The translations under genes and the position numbers were made by a program. The notes beneath the pieces were generated by a model, which did no database searches, had not been told where the DNA came from, and was given only the letters and a program-made list of their open reading frames with translations. A DNA stretch of 44,898 nt from an uncultured Prevotella sp. (GTDB lineage Bacteria; Bacteroidota; Bacteroidia; Bacteroidales; Bacteroidaceae): the NCBI GenBank assembly GCA_905233825.1, contig CAJOFE010000025.1, positions 1 through 44,898 on the forward strand, given 5' to 3'. Positions 15,065 through 24,107 of the stretch are shown here, piece after piece; position 1 is the first letter of the stretch, and each line of letters starts with the position of its first letter.

Positions 15065-18000
15065 TTACTTGCGATACCTGAGCCTGTAGTCAGAGGGCGA
15101 GATGCCAAAGCGCTCCTTGAAGAGGCCGATAAAATGCTCAGCCGTAGCAAAGCCGATGTTATTTGCCAGCTCACTCATGTTGATATTTGTACGTTGCAGG
15201 AGGATGCAGGCATGCTTCAGACGCAGGTCACGAACTACCTCAGCAGGAGTCTTACCGGTGATGTCGCGCACCTTCTGGAAGAAAGGTTTCATACCCATAC
15301 CCATCGAAGCTGCCATCTCCTCTAGGTTAATGGGGCCACGACTCATGTTCTGCTGCACATACTGCTCGATGCTGGTGATGAGCTGCTGGTCGATGGCATC
15401 GTTCATACTGAAACTCTCCTCGTCGAAATCGTATTTCTCCATTTCCTCGGCCTCATGCGATGGTTCCTGCTGCTCCTCATTATTTTTTGTGTGCATGCGA
15501 ATGGACTTCACCTCAAGTGCCTTAATCTCTTCATCTTCGGTCACCTCACCCGTCAGCTGCAAAGCAGTGTCGGGCAGCGTCTCGGTAGCTGTCGTCATAC
15601 TGGAGTTGCGATTCTCAAGCAGTCGCGTCTCGGCACCCTCGATGAGGTCGCTAGTAATGTCAAATGCTCCAATGCCTAACAACTTGTTGAAACGCATGGC
15701 AGCCTCTTGAACGTTGAATGGTTTGGCCAGATAATCATCGGCTGAGAGGGTGATACCCTGATTCATCATGTCGGTAGGATTAAGCTTCTTGTCGGTCATC
15801 AAGACCACTTTGATTTTATTGAGCTTGGAATGCGTCTTGATGTTATTGCACAGCTCGCTTCCCGTCATGCCTTCCATATCCTGCTTGCAAACGACCAAGT
15901 CGGGAATCGAGGCCTCAATGTCGTGTGCTGCTTTCTGAATATCGTTGTAGGGATGGAAATCGTAAACATACTTCAGACGAGCGGTGACAAACTTCAGGAA
16001 CTCAGCGCTATCGTCAATGAAGATGACGCGGAACTTTGCAGTAGGCACGTCGGTGCGAGTATGAATCTCTGACGTCAGCTCGTCGTTCATCAGTTCAGGA
16101 AGCTCTATCACACCGCGGCTATTGAGCTCATAGCTGCGATTGACGCTCTTCTTGGCTTTGTCTTCAGGATGTTCCAAAGCAGCCTGCATATCGCTGACAC
16201 GGGTGATGATGGTCAGCATCTGCGAGTGTAGGGCATTGAGCTGATCGCGCTCTTCCGTCGTACCTTCACGCTCAGCCAACGTCATGATGATAGAGGTCAT
16301 GCGTGACATGGGCTGACGCAACTCATCGCTAGCTGCCTTGATATCCTCGCGCTGCTGAGCAAGTTCGGTGATGACGGCATTCTTACGTTTCCACAAATCG
16401 CGTATCTGATCGATACCGATCTTCCAAAGATACAGTACGGTGATGGCGACAATGGCATAGAGCACGAGCATCCACCACTGCAGATACCACGGCTTGTCAA
16501 TCATGATGTCGATGACACGTTCCTCATTGCTGATATATCCTTCGGCACTGATGGCTTTTACGTGAAGTCTGTATTTCCCGCTGGACAGATTCTCAAAGGT
16601 GACGCCATGATTCAGTGCATCGCCGTTGTGCCAGTCACTATCGTAATTTTCTAACCAGTACATGAACTGCAGGCGTTCGCTCTGATTATAGTTTCCTGCA
16701 GCGAATTTGATTGTAATCGTATTCTGATGACTCAGGAAATGGAGGGAAAGGCTCTCGTTGAGTGCCTGTTGCAGAATGACATTCCCGTCATACTGGTGGC
16801 CAGTTTGTATTTCTTCTTCTCCAACAAACAACTGAGTCAGCATGACAGGAGGCAGGGCAGAGTTGTCATCATCTGCCTTCACCCGAACGCTGCTCACGCC
16901 ATACAACCCACCCATCATGACGTTGCCGTCTTTCATGGTCAAGATGGAGCCCAGATTGAACTCGTCGCTCTGCAGTCCGTCATTACTCGAATAGTTGTAC
17001 AATCCGTAATCGTAGGTGCCCTCCTCATGGTTACGCTGCAATACGATTCGGGTGACACCATTGGTTGTGGTTATCCAAACATTTTTGTTCTTGTCTTCTG
17101 CAATACCGCAAATATTGTTGTTGCAAAGGCCTTGCTTCTCCGTCAGATTGTCGAGTTTGTCTTCCTCCATGTTAAAGACATTCACGCCTTCACGGGTTCC
17201 TATCCAAAGCAGTCCACGAGAATCCTCATACAGTTGAGTAATATAGTTGTTCGTAAACTTCTGCATATTTGTTGAATTGCCGATGTACAACTTCATATCC
17301 ATGTTCGACATGTCGAGCACAATCAGCCCTTCAGAAGTGCCGATAAACATACGGTTCCCAGAACCGTAATGCAGGGCAGTGACATTATTGGTGCGTAGCT
17401 TTCGGTTCTCTTTGGTGTAGTTGGAGAATTGCTCCTGACGCAGGTTGTACATCTGCAGACCACCGTCGGTAGCAATCCACAGATTGCCTGCCTTGTCCGT
17501 ACATAGGTCGTTGATGTTGTCGTTGGTGATGGTACTCCGTAAGCTGTCGCTCGTCGATGAGTATATGCGTGCATGTCCATCTTTTATACGTGTCAGTCCG
17601 TTTTGCTTCGAGCCTACCCACAGGCTTCCGTCGGCAGTATAGGCCATGGCCGTCACCTTCAGACTAGCAAGCAGTCCTTCATATCCCACAATACCATTAT
17701 CGCTGGTACCATACCAGATGTTGCCCGTGCTGTCTTCGGCAATGGCAGTCACATCGCCGAGGGGATTCGTCTCAAACTTATAGATATTACTGCCATAATA
17801 GGCTACGCCCGACTTGGCAGTGCCCACCCATAGCACATCGCTGTTATCCACATATACGCTTTGTATGGTTGTCGTCTGAGCCAGCCTCTGATTGTTACGC
17901 ATGCTTTGCAGCAGGACAGTGTCCATCTCATGCGTATTGATATTAATCTTCATCAGACCGCGACGACTGGTGGCTAACCACACATTGCCATTACGGTCAG

Positions 18001-18835
18001 CAGCCATCGAGTTGATGCCATAATCAACATTAACGTTGGTCAGGCCCAGCTGGTCGCCAATAGTAGTGTCCCATGTGTCGGCAGTCTTGTTATAGACGAA
18101 TAGCGTGCCCTGACCATACATCCAGATATTGTCCAACGGGTCGGCAAAGACCTTCAGGGAAGGTGTCTTACGTAGTTTGCGCTGGGATATTTCGGCATTT
18201 CGCCATGGAGTAGTCTGCTGGCGTGTGGTGTTACAGCAGACGATGCGGCCGTCATCATAGACGACGAGCGCGCCGTCGCGACATTCGCCAATAGAGCAGA
18301 CGGTTCCTTGAGGTATGGCATAAGCACTATTCGTATAGCCGAACTCATAGACCAGTTGCTGCTGCAGGTTATAGCATATGATACCTTGTGACGGAATGTA
18401 ACCCCACAGGTTCTGACGGCTATCCACATAGATAATCTGCGGTGGCTCGGAAATGCCGAGGCGGGCAAACACCTGACGCAGGTCGCGCTCGAAACTCTCA
18501 GTCTGGGAATGATAGATACAGTAGCCAGCAGCCGTCTTGACCCACAACTCTCCGCCCACAGCCTCTTGTACAGACTCTATATAACTATCTGGTAATGAGG
18601 AACCATCTTGGGAATCAGTCTGGAAATGCTTGAACTGATAACCATCATAGCGATACAATCCGGCAGGCGTGCCGAACCACATGAATCCTCGTCCGTCTTT
18701 CAATATACAGTTAATCTGACTTGAGGTCAGTCCGTTACGGGCACCAAGCGTCTTAAACAGCTCCTGGGCCTTGGTCGTCACCGGCAGGGTCAGCACAACT
18801 GCCAGTGCAATGATTATGTGTTTCAGCCTTTTCAT
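15065..18835 (-). CDS. hybrid two-component-like regulator with degenerate phosphorelay
   Basis: 1256 residues from the ATG at 18833-18835. The frame is open to 18868, but that start would overlap kdsD. Layout: signal peptide (1-23), two-part beta-propeller (about 30-655) with repeated LWVGT/VWLAT blade motifs, Y_Y_Y domain (about 690-780), membrane helix (about 786-804), a remnant dimerisation helix, receiver domain (about 935-1055), an acidic linker, and an AraC-type helix-turn-helix (about 1155-1256). It looks like a hybrid two-component sensor, but the phospho-accepting His motif reads SDELRQP (Asp837 where His is expected), the HATPase domain is missing entirely, and the receiver's phospho-accepting Asp is Lys984 (DLVVCK). 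The receiver's acidic pair (IDD) and lysine (AKPF) remain. Signalling by phosphate seems impossible for this protein alone. It lies 20 bases after kdsD. Confidence 0.85.
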   Translation of the reverse strand: MKRLKHIIIALAVVLTLPVTTKAQELFKTLGARNGLTSSQINCILKDGRGFMWFGTPAGLYRYDGYQFKHFQTDSQDGSSLPDSYIESVQEAVGGELWVKTAAGYCIYHSQTESFERDLRQVFARLGISEPPQIIYVDSRQNLWGYIPSQGIICYNLQQQLVYEFGYTNSAYAIPQGTVCSIGECRDGALVVYDDGRIVCCNTTRQQTTPWRNAEISQRKLRKTPSLKVFADPLDNIWMYGQGTLFVYNKTADTWDTTIGDQLGLTNVNVDYGINSMAADRNGNVWLATSRRGLMKININTHEMDTVLLQSMRNNQRLAQTTTIQSVYVDNSDVLWVGTAKSGVAYYGSNIYKFETNPLGDVTAIAEDSTGNIWYGTSDNGIVGYEGLLASLKVTAMAYTADGSLWVGSKQNGLTRIKDGHARIYSSTSDSLRSTITNDNINDLCTDKAGNLWIATDGGLQMYNLRQEQFSNYTKENRKLRTNNVTALHYGSGNRMFIGTSEGLIVLDMSNMDMKLYIGNSTNMQKFTNNYITQLYEDSRGLLWIGTREGVNVFNMEEDKLDNLTEKQGLCNNNICGIAEDKNKNVWITTTNGVTRIVLQRNHEEGTYDYGLYNYSSNDGLQSDEFNLGSILTMKDGNVMMGGLYGVSSVRVKADDDNSALPPVMLTQLFVGEEEIQTGHQYDGNVILQQALNESLSLHFLSHQNTITIKFAAGNYNQSERLQFMYWLENYDSDWHNGDALNHGVTFENLSSGKYRLHVKAISAEGYISNEERVIDIMIDKPWYLQWWMLVLYAIVAITVLYLWKIGIDQIRDLWKRKNAVITELAQQREDIKAASDELRQPMSRMTSIIMTLAEREGTTEERDQLNALHSQMLTIITRVSDMQAALEHPEDKAKKSVNRSYELNSRGVIELPELMNDELTSEIHTRTDVPTAKFRVIFIDDSAEFLKFVTARLKYVYDFHPYNDIQKAAHDIEASIPDLVVCKQDMEGMTGSELCNNIKTHSKLNKIKVVLMTDKKLNPTDMMNQGITLSADDYLAKPFNVQEAAMRFNKLLGIGAFDITSDLIEGAETRLLENRNSSMTTATETLPDTALQLTGEVTEDEEIKALEVKSIRMHTKNNEEQQEPSHEAEEMEKYDFDEESFSMNDAIDQQLITSIEQYVQQNMSRGPINLEEMAASMGMGMKPFFQKVRDITGKTPAEVVRDLRLKHACILLQRTNINMSELANNIGFATAEHFIGLFKERFGISPSDYRLRYRK

Positions 18836-18855
18836 GTAATATCGTTTCGTTTTTG

Positions 18856-19803
18856 CTACAACATGCACGAGTAGTGATCCACCACGCCGATGAGCCTGTT
18901 GCTGTCATCGACGACCAACACCGAGTGTATCTTGTGGGTCTGCATGATGCGCTGAATCTCTGTTATCTTCATTTCCGGCCCAACTGTCTTGGGCTGCCGG
19001 GTCATAATATCACTGACAGTATGGTCGAAGAACTCCGCCTGCCAGCGTTCAATGGCACGGCGTATGTCGCCATCGGTAATCAGTCCTACCACACGATGAT
19101 CTACCTCTGCCACGCCAAGCCCCAGCTTTCCTTCGCTGACCAGCATGATGGCCTGCCCCAAATGAAGTTCGGGTGCAAAGACCGGCAAATCGTTCGTACG
19201 CATCACGTCGGCAGCCGTGGTGAGCAGTCGCTTTCCCAACTCGCCTCCTGGGTGGAAATGGGCAAAGTCCTGCGGTTTGAACTGGCGCTTCTGCATCAGG
19301 GCAATGGCCAGTGCGTCGCCCATCGCCAAGGTGGCAGTGGTTGAGCTGGTGGGAGCTAGATTCAGCGGACACGCCTCGCGCTCCACGCTGACGTCAAGAT
19401 GATAGAGGGAATATTTTGCCAACAGCGAGGCTGGATTGCCCGACATGGCAATGATAGGAATATGTTCGTGCAACAAGATAGGAATAAAGCGCAGCAACTC
19501 ATCCGTCTGTCCGGAGTTTGAGATGGCGAGCACCACGTCGTCACGCGTCATGACACCCAAGTCGCCATGATACACATCCAATGGATTGACAAAGAAAGAC
19601 GGAGTGCCCGTAGATGAGAGCGTAGCAGCTATTTTTGCACCGATGTTCCCGCTTTTGCCCACACCCGTGACGATGACCTTCCCCTTGCAGGCAAGCATCA
19701 GATCGACGGCCTTGTCAAACTGGTCGTCCATCTTCGGAATGAGGTCGAGTAATGCCTCCGCCTCATCACGTATCGCCCGTATGCCGTATTCTCTCGTCGT
19801 CAT
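18856..19803 (-). CDS. kdsD: D-arabinose 5-phosphate isomerase (KpsF/GutQ family)
   Basis: A 315-residue protein with an N-terminal SIS sugar-isomerase domain (GVGKSGNIG at 47-55, YHGDLG at 78-83, SNSGQTDE at 95-102) and two C-terminal CBS domains (about 205-315). It interconverts ribulose 5-phosphate and arabinose 5-phosphate, the latter being the substrate of the adjacent KdsA. The ATG overlaps the kdsA stop by 4 bases (19800-19803), so the two are translationally coupled in a KDO-synthesis operon. The length is typical. The biochemical role is well supported by context. Confidence 0.93.
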   Translation of the reverse strand: MTTREYGIRAIRDEAEALLDLIPKMDDQFDKAVDLMLACKGKVIVTGVGKSGNIGAKIAATLSSTGTPSFFVNPLDVYHGDLGVMTRDDVVLAISNSGQTDELLRFIPILLHEHIPIIAMSGNPASLLAKYSLYHLDVSVEREACPLNLAPTSSTTATLAMGDALAIALMQKRQFKPQDFAHFHPGGELGKRLLTTAADVMRTNDLPVFAPELHLGQAIMLVSEGKLGLGVAEVDHRVVGLITDGDIRRAIERWQAEFFDHTVSDIMTRQPKTVGPEMKITEIQRIMQTHKIHSVLVVDDSNRLIGVVDHYSCML

Positions 19804-20561
19804 AATAGTTGCCTGATGAGATTCTCCAGTTTGTCAAGCTCCAGCATGTTTGCCGCATCGCTCAGTCCTTCGTTCGGGGTAGGGTGTACCTCAAAAAAAT
19901 AACCGGTGGCACCGAAGGCTTTTGCTGCCAACGCCATCGCTGGCACGAAGCGACGGTCGCCTCCCGTCTTCCCGCCTTTTGCATCAGGACGCTGAACGCT
20001 GTGCGTGCAGTCCATGATGACGGTCGGCACAATGTCGAGCATATCGCTGATGTTACGGAAATCCACAACTAAGTTGCCGTAGCCCATCATGTTGCCACGT
20101 TCCGTCAGCCATACCTCCGTCGCTCCCGCCTCACGAGCCTTCTCAACAGGATACTGCATGTCACGTCCGCAAAGGAACTGCGCCTTCTTAATGTTTACCG
20201 TCTTTCCTGTACGGGCAGCAGCCACGAGAAGGTCGGTCTGACGGCAGAGGAAGGCAGGAATCTGCAACACATCGCACACCTGTCCCGCTGCCTCGGCCTG
20301 CCATGCCTCGTGAATGTCGGTCAATACGCGCAGGCCATACCGGCTTTTCACCTCGGCTAACATCTGTAGTCCTTTTTCCAGACCAGGACCACGAAAGGAA
20401 TGGATAGAGGTGCGGTTAGCCTTGTCGAACGAGGCCTTGAAGATAATATCCGTATGCAAGCGTTTATTAATATCAACAAGCTTAGCCGCCACCGTATCGA
20501 GCAATGCTGCTGATTCAATGACGCAGGGACCTGCAATGAGCGTAATTTTGCTTTCGGTCAT
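19800..20561 (-). CDS. kdsA: 3-deoxy-8-phosphooctulonate synthase (KDO-8-P synthase)
   Basis: A 253-residue TIM-barrel enzyme condensing phosphoenolpyruvate with arabinose 5-phosphate to KDO-8-phosphate for the lipopolysaccharide inner core. Diagnostic segments are AGPCVIES (10-17), FKASFDKANRTS (41-52), GPGLEKG (58-64) and MDCTHSVQ (183-190). Cys13, His187, Glu224 and Asp235 are the expected metal ligands, so this is the metal-dependent class; the E. coli non-metal class has Asn in place of the Cys. The gene has its own promoter at 20588-20618 and leads the kdsA-kdsD-sensor run. Confidence 0.95.
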   Translation of the reverse strand: MTESKITLIAGPCVIESAALLDTVAAKLVDINKRLHTDIIFKASFDKANRTSIHSFRGPGLEKGLQMLAEVKSRYGLRVLTDIHEAWQAEAAGQVCDVLQIPAFLCRQTDLLVAAARTGKTVNIKKAQFLCGRDMQYPVEKAREAGATEVWLTERGNMMGYGNLVVDFRNISDMLDIVPTVIMDCTHSVQRPDAKGGKTGGDRRFVPAMALAAKAFGATGYFFEVHPTPNEGLSDAANMLELDKLENLIRQLL

Positions 20562-20587
20562 CTTTATCTCGTTTCTATTTCAACGTG

Positions 20588-20618
20588 CAAAGATACACAA
20601 TTTGTTTTAATCAAGCAA
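20588..20618 (-). promoter_or_regulatory. promoter of kdsA
   Basis: On the minus strand TTG (20616-20618), a 20-nt spacer and -7 TATCTTTG (20588-20595) lie 26 bases before the kdsA ATG at 20561. Confidence 0.6.
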
Positions 20619-20680
20619 GAATAATGTAAGAAAAGTGAGAGAAAAGGGGAAAAGGGACAAGATGCCTGCTAATCAAAACG

Positions 20681-20743
20681 AGCACGCTCCTCGTTGAAAT
20701 TAGCGCGCTCCTTGATTAAAATAGCGGGTCGCTCGTTTGAAAA
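20681..20743. repeat. three degenerate 21-bp tandem repeats
   Basis: Units starting at 20681, 20702 and 20723 share AGCxCGCTCCTxGxTTxAAA. They sit upstream of the kdsA promoter and downstream of the rpoD-linked gene. The period and palindromic GC core resemble the 22-bp repeat cluster at 9224-9289, although the sequences differ. Confidence 0.6.
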
Positions 20744-20795
20744 AGGAGGCAGCTGGCCGTTTAACATAACTTTGCAGAATTAGTAATAATTAACG

Positions 20796-20828
20796 GTGCG
20801 CGAATTCAACTGGCAACTGCAATTGCAC
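20796..20828 (-). terminator. weak hairpin after the rpoD-linked gene
   Basis: GTGC plus AATT (20796-20806, with a 3-base bulge) can pair with AATTGCAC (20821-20828); an AT-rich stretch follows on the minus strand. It is a possible terminator for the rpoD transcript, with weak support. The rest of 20744-20795 holds only a lone TAACTTTG on the plus strand (20767-20774). Confidence 0.25.
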
Positions 20829-20853
20829 TTCTATCTTGAACTCAAGCTATCTA

Positions 20854-21294
20854 TCACTTTTCTTCGTTTTCTTCTATCACTTCGGCACTTACCACACGGA
20901 ATTGGAACTGCTGAGCGTCAAGGTGACGCACATCGAAATGCTGAAGGCCGTCTTTTGACTTGGTGTAGAGCTTGAGCATCTTCTGGAACTTCTTCTCCAA
21001 CTTCTCACGTTTCTGGGAATAGAAGACTATGCAGGTGCGATGGGGCAACTGCTGTTGATGACTCAGATAGTCACGCAGCTGGTAGGAGTAGGCCTGCCGC
21101 TCTTGCAGGAACTGATTCTTCGTGTCGATCCAAGCACTGTCAATCTGCTGGATGGCGGTGAAATGGACGATGGTATCGGTGAACGATGCCGCCATGCCGA
21201 ACATGTAGATATGGGGTACGGGCTCTTTCTTGGCACTCGCTCCTGAAAGCAGGAGCATCAGTGCGGTAATCACGAGGAATGCTATTTTCTTCAT
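20854..21294 (-). CDS. secreted protein of unknown function coupled to rpoD
   Basis: A 146-residue protein with a clear signal peptide (residues 1-21, [19 protein letters not shown]). The mature part carries [26 protein letters not shown], a charged helical middle (residues about 55-75) and a basic segment ([21 protein letters not shown]). I do not recognise a named domain, but the secreted small-protein pattern with an early 'YMFG.A.SF.DT' strand looks like a conserved Bacteroidales hypothetical family. Its start overlaps the rpoD stop by 4 bases (21291-21294), so it is translated with the primary sigma factor. No catalytic motif is visible. Confidence 0.75.
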   Translation of the reverse strand: MKKIAFLVITALMLLLSGASAKKEPVPHIYMFGMAASFTDTIVHFTAIQQIDSAWIDTKNQFLQERQAYSYQLRDYLSHQQQLPHRTCIVFYSQKREKLEKKFQKMLKLYTKSKDGLQHFDVRHLDAQQFQFRVVSAEVIEENEEK

Positions 21295-22154
21295 TGTCCT
21301 AAATATGCTTTTAATACACTATGTCTGTTGGTTGTACGTAGCTTTCTGATTGCTTTCTCCTTGAGCTGGCGCACTCGTTCGCGAGTCAGTCCGTATTTCT
21401 CGCCGATCTCGTCGAGGGTCATTTCCTGCTGGTCTATTCCGAAGAAGGCCATGAGGATGTTGCGCTCACGCTCGCTCAACGTCTGCAGGGTCTTTTCTAT
21501 CTCGGCCTTGAGCGACTCATCGACGAGTGTGCGGTCGGCTGCAGGCGCATCGTTATTGACGAGCAGATCGAGCAAGGAGCCTTCTTCATCATTGCCAAGG
21601 GGAGCATCGACGGATACATGGCGGGTGTTGATGCTCATGGCCTCGTCAATCTTCTCCAACGGCAGGTCGGTATCTTCCGATAGTTCCTCAACCGAGGGGC
21701 GACGCTCGTTCTCCTGCTCGAAACGGTTGGCAGCGCGGTTGATCTTAGTGACGGAGCTCACCTGGTTGAGCGGCAACCTGACGATGCGGCTCTGGTCGGC
21801 GATGGCTTGAAGGATGCTTTGGCGAATCCACCACACGGCATAAGAGATGAACTTGAAGCCGCGTGTCTCGTCGAATTTCTCAGCGGCCTTGATAAGCCCC
21901 ACGTTGCCCTCATTGATGAGGTCGGGTAGGGAGAGACCCTGATTCTGATACTGCTTGGCCACGGAGACTACAAATCGCAGGTTGGCACGGGTCAGCCGTT
22001 CCAAGGCTTTGTGGTCGCCCTTCTTAATGCGCTGGGCGAGTTCCACTTCTTCCTCAGGACTTATCAGCTCTTCTTTCCCTATTTCCTGCAAATACTTATC
22101 AAGGGCTTCACTCTCTCGATTCGTAATTGATTTTGTAATCTTAAGCTGCCTCAT
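21291..22154 (-). CDS. rpoD: primary RNA polymerase sigma factor (sigma-ABfr type)
   Basis: A 287-residue sigma-70 factor lacking region 1.1, as is usual for the Bacteroidota housekeeping sigma. Region 1.2 opens with [18 protein letters not shown]; region 2 has [35 protein letters not shown] (78-95) and the aromatic -7-melting segment [12 protein letters not shown]; region 4.2 has [28 protein letters not shown]. It should read the TTTG/TAnnTTTG promoters seen throughout this window. It overlaps the downstream secreted-protein gene by 4 bases. Confidence 0.97.
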   Translation of the reverse strand: MRQLKITKSITNRESEALDKYLQEIGKEELISPEEEVELAQRIKKGDHKALERLTRANLRFVVSVAKQYQNQGLSLPDLINEGNVGLIKAAEKFDETRGFKFISYAVWWIRQSILQAIADQSRIVRLPLNQVSSVTKINRAANRFEQENERRPSVEELSEDTDLPLEKIDEAMSINTRHVSVDAPLGNDEEGSLLDLLVNNDAPAADRTLVDESLKAEIEKTLQTLSERERNILMAFFGIDQQEMTLDEIGEKYGLTRERVRQLKEKAIRKLRTTNRHSVLKAYLGQ

Positions 22155-22182
22155 AATGGTACCAGAATCAAGTTTTTCCGTG

Positions 22183-22190
22183 CAAAGGTA
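22183..22190 (-). promoter_or_regulatory. -7 element of rpoD
   Basis: TACCTTTG on the minus strand, 28 bases before the rpoD ATG at 22154. The nearest TTTG upstream (22207-22210) has a 16-base spacer, shorter than usual. Confidence 0.45.
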
Positions 22191-22214
22191 AGTAATTTAT
22201 AGAAAACAAAAGAT

Positions 22215-22283
22215 GGAAGACGGAAGATTATGTTGCGCCTTGTTTTTTTTTAACATTTTGGCGCCGCAAATCTTCCATCTTCC
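22215..22283. terminator. long inverted repeat between degP and rpoD
   Basis: GGAAGACGGAAGATT (22215-22229) pairs with AATCTTCCATCTTCC (22269-22283) with one G-U pair. Inside this, TTGCGCC and GGCGCCGCAA extend the stem around a loop with nine T on the plus strand. It probably ends the degP transcript, though it is longer than an ordinary terminator. Confidence 0.5.
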
Positions 22284-22318
22284 GCTTGGCTATTCCGCTT
22301 TACTCGCAAGGAACTCCC

Positions 22319-23842
22319 TTACTCGGCTAGCTGAATGACGAAGTAGCCTTTCTTTCCAGTGGGGAAGATGCCCTTGATGATGAGTACGGGTTCGCTTGAC
22401 GTGCTGGTTTCCTTGACGATATCCTGCAGGTCTTCAACGGTCTTCATCGGCTCGTCATTCACTTGACGGATGATAAAGCCTTTGGGAACGCCGGCATCTT
22501 TCATCTTGCCACTGTTGATCTTGACCACTTCCAGGCCATATTGTATTTCCAGCTGATCCTTCTGCTGCTGCGAGACTTCACGGAAATCAGCACCCAGCAC
22601 GTCGAGGTCGGCATTCTTCACTACCTGTGTGTTGCCCTGCTCATTGCGCAGGGTGATAGTCTTGGTGTGCTTGCGCTTGTTGTGCAGGTAGGTCAGGCTT
22701 ACCTTGTCGCCTGGGCGCTTCTGGGCAATGATGCCGCTCAGGTCGCCGAACTTGGTCACCTTCTGGCCGTCCACCTCGATGATGACATCGCCCTTCTCCA
22801 GTCCTGCCTCGGCAGCTGCGCTCTCTTCCACGACCTTCTGGATATAGATGCCTTCCATGGTGCCCAGATCTACCTCGCGGCCTTCCTCTTTCTCGGAATC
22901 AACAAAGCTCTTCACATCGCCACCCTGAATGCCTATCATGGCGCGCTGCACAGTACCATATTGCTTGATGTCATCAATAACCTTGTTCATCATGGCCGTA
23001 GGAATGGCAAAGCCATAACCGCTGTAGGAACCTGTCTGCGAATAGAGCATGGCGTTGATGCCTACCAGCTGACCGTTGGTGTTAACCAGTGCACCGCCCG
23101 AGTTGCCGGCATTGATTGCAGCATCGGTCTGGATGAAACTCTCCACACTGTTAGCGCCTAAGGTGCGGGCTTTGGCAGAGATGATGCCTGCGGTGACGGT
23201 GTTGTTCAGTCCCAGGGGGTTACCGATGGCCAACACCCATTCGCCTACTTTCACATCATCGCTGTTAGCAACCTGAATGGCAGGGAGGTTGCGGGCGTCG
23301 ATCTTGATGAGTGCCAGGTCGGTGGTCTTGTCGGCACCGATGATGCGTGCACTGTACTCCTTGCTGTCTGACAAAGTGACAGTCAGCTCGTCAGCACCAT
23401 CCACAACATGGTTGTTGGTGACGATATAGCCATCGGTCGAGATGATCACGCCACTGCCCGTAGCCGTGCGCTTCGGAGTCTGCACTTGACGTCGCTGAGT
23501 GCCGCCCTGACCACGCTGGCGGGGACCGAAGAATCCGCCGAAGGGGTCGTTGAAGAAGTCTTCGAACGGGTCGCTCTGCACCTCAACGGTCTGAACTTTG
23601 GAGTTCTGCACATACTTGATGTGAACGACAGAGGGAAGTGCCTTCTCGGCTGCATAGCTCAGGTCAACAGGTTGGGCGACGGGCACGGCCTGAACGCTGA
23701 CCATCTCTAGCTGCTGATTCTGTTCTTGACCAAGGGTCTGAGTAGCTGCATGTGTGTTCGTAAATGCTGCGATAGCGAATGCGATGGCCACCACGCTTGT
23801 GGTGGGAATCAAATAGTTTGCAATCTTTTTCATATTTGTCAT
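22319..23842 (-). CDS. degP: Do-like periplasmic serine protease/chaperone (DegP/HtrA)
   Basis: A 507-residue HtrA protease with an N-terminal signal (MKKIANYLIPTTSVVAIAFAIAAF; ATG at 23842 or 9 bases later at Met4). The trypsin-like domain carries the triad His145 (TNNHVV), Asp175 (TTDLALIK) and Ser248 (NAGNSGGAL). Two PDZ domains follow (about 300-395 and 415-507), where the first has EAGLEKGDVIIEVDGQKV. Between signal and protease lies an LA-loop-like stretch with DPFEDFFNDPFGGFFG and an RGQGG segment. It degrades or refolds damaged envelope proteins. The gene is monocistronic. Confidence 0.95.
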   Translation of the reverse strand: MTNMKKIANYLIPTTSVVAIAFAIAAFTNTHAATQTLGQEQNQQLEMVSVQAVPVAQPVDLSYAAEKALPSVVHIKYVQNSKVQTVEVQSDPFEDFFNDPFGGFFGPRQRGQGGTQRRQVQTPKRTATGSGVIISTDGYIVTNNHVVDGADELTVTLSDSKEYSARIIGADKTTDLALIKIDARNLPAIQVANSDDVKVGEWVLAIGNPLGLNNTVTAGIISAKARTLGANSVESFIQTDAAINAGNSGGALVNTNGQLVGINAMLYSQTGSYSGYGFAIPTAMMNKVIDDIKQYGTVQRAMIGIQGGDVKSFVDSEKEEGREVDLGTMEGIYIQKVVEESAAAEAGLEKGDVIIEVDGQKVTKFGDLSGIIAQKRPGDKVSLTYLHNKRKHTKTITLRNEQGNTQVVKNADLDVLGADFREVSQQQKDQLEIQYGLEVVKINSGKMKDAGVPKGFIIRQVNDEPMKTVEDLQDIVKETSTSSEPVLIIKGIFPTGKKGYFVIQLAE

Positions 23843-23881
23843 GTTTTGTTAATGTCTTTGTTCTTTCTGAGAATTTTGATG

Positions 23882-23889
23882 CAAATATA
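23882..23889 (-). promoter_or_regulatory. -7 element of degP
   Basis: TATATTTG on the minus strand, 39 bases before the degP ATG. A TTG at 23912-23914 could be the -33 element with a 22-base spacer. The remainder of the gap to 24070 is AT-rich without other visible features. Confidence 0.5.
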
Positions 23890-24070
23890 AGGTCAAAGTT
23901 TATTATTCTGACAATTTGTCGGTCACTTTTCCGTCATTTTAACATTTCAAGAAGATGCTTTAAAATCTGTTTGCGAGCGGGAGGTGAAAATTTGCATTCG
24001 TTTAATCACTTAAATTAAAATAAAATTTGGTTTTTCTCTCGACAATAAAAGCAAAAAAGTGACTATTTGT

Positions 24071-24101
24071 TTTGTATTGTTCTCACTTATTCGTACCTTT
24101 G
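24071..24101 (+). promoter_or_regulatory. promoter of rnpB
   Basis: A -33 TTTG (24071-24074), 19-nt spacer and -7 TACCTTTG (24094-24101) would start transcription at about the first base of the RNase P RNA. Confidence 0.75.
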
Positions 24102-24107
24102 CACTTT

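Noticed and set aside
19960..20010. Gly/Lys-rich KGGKTGGDRR segment of kdsA as an insertion
   Set aside because: KDO-8-P synthases normally have a Gly-rich loop of the same length at this place.
20767..20774. Plus-strand TAACTTTG as promoter of a small RNA
   Set aside because: No -33 element at usual spacing and no gene or clear terminated RNA downstream on that strand.
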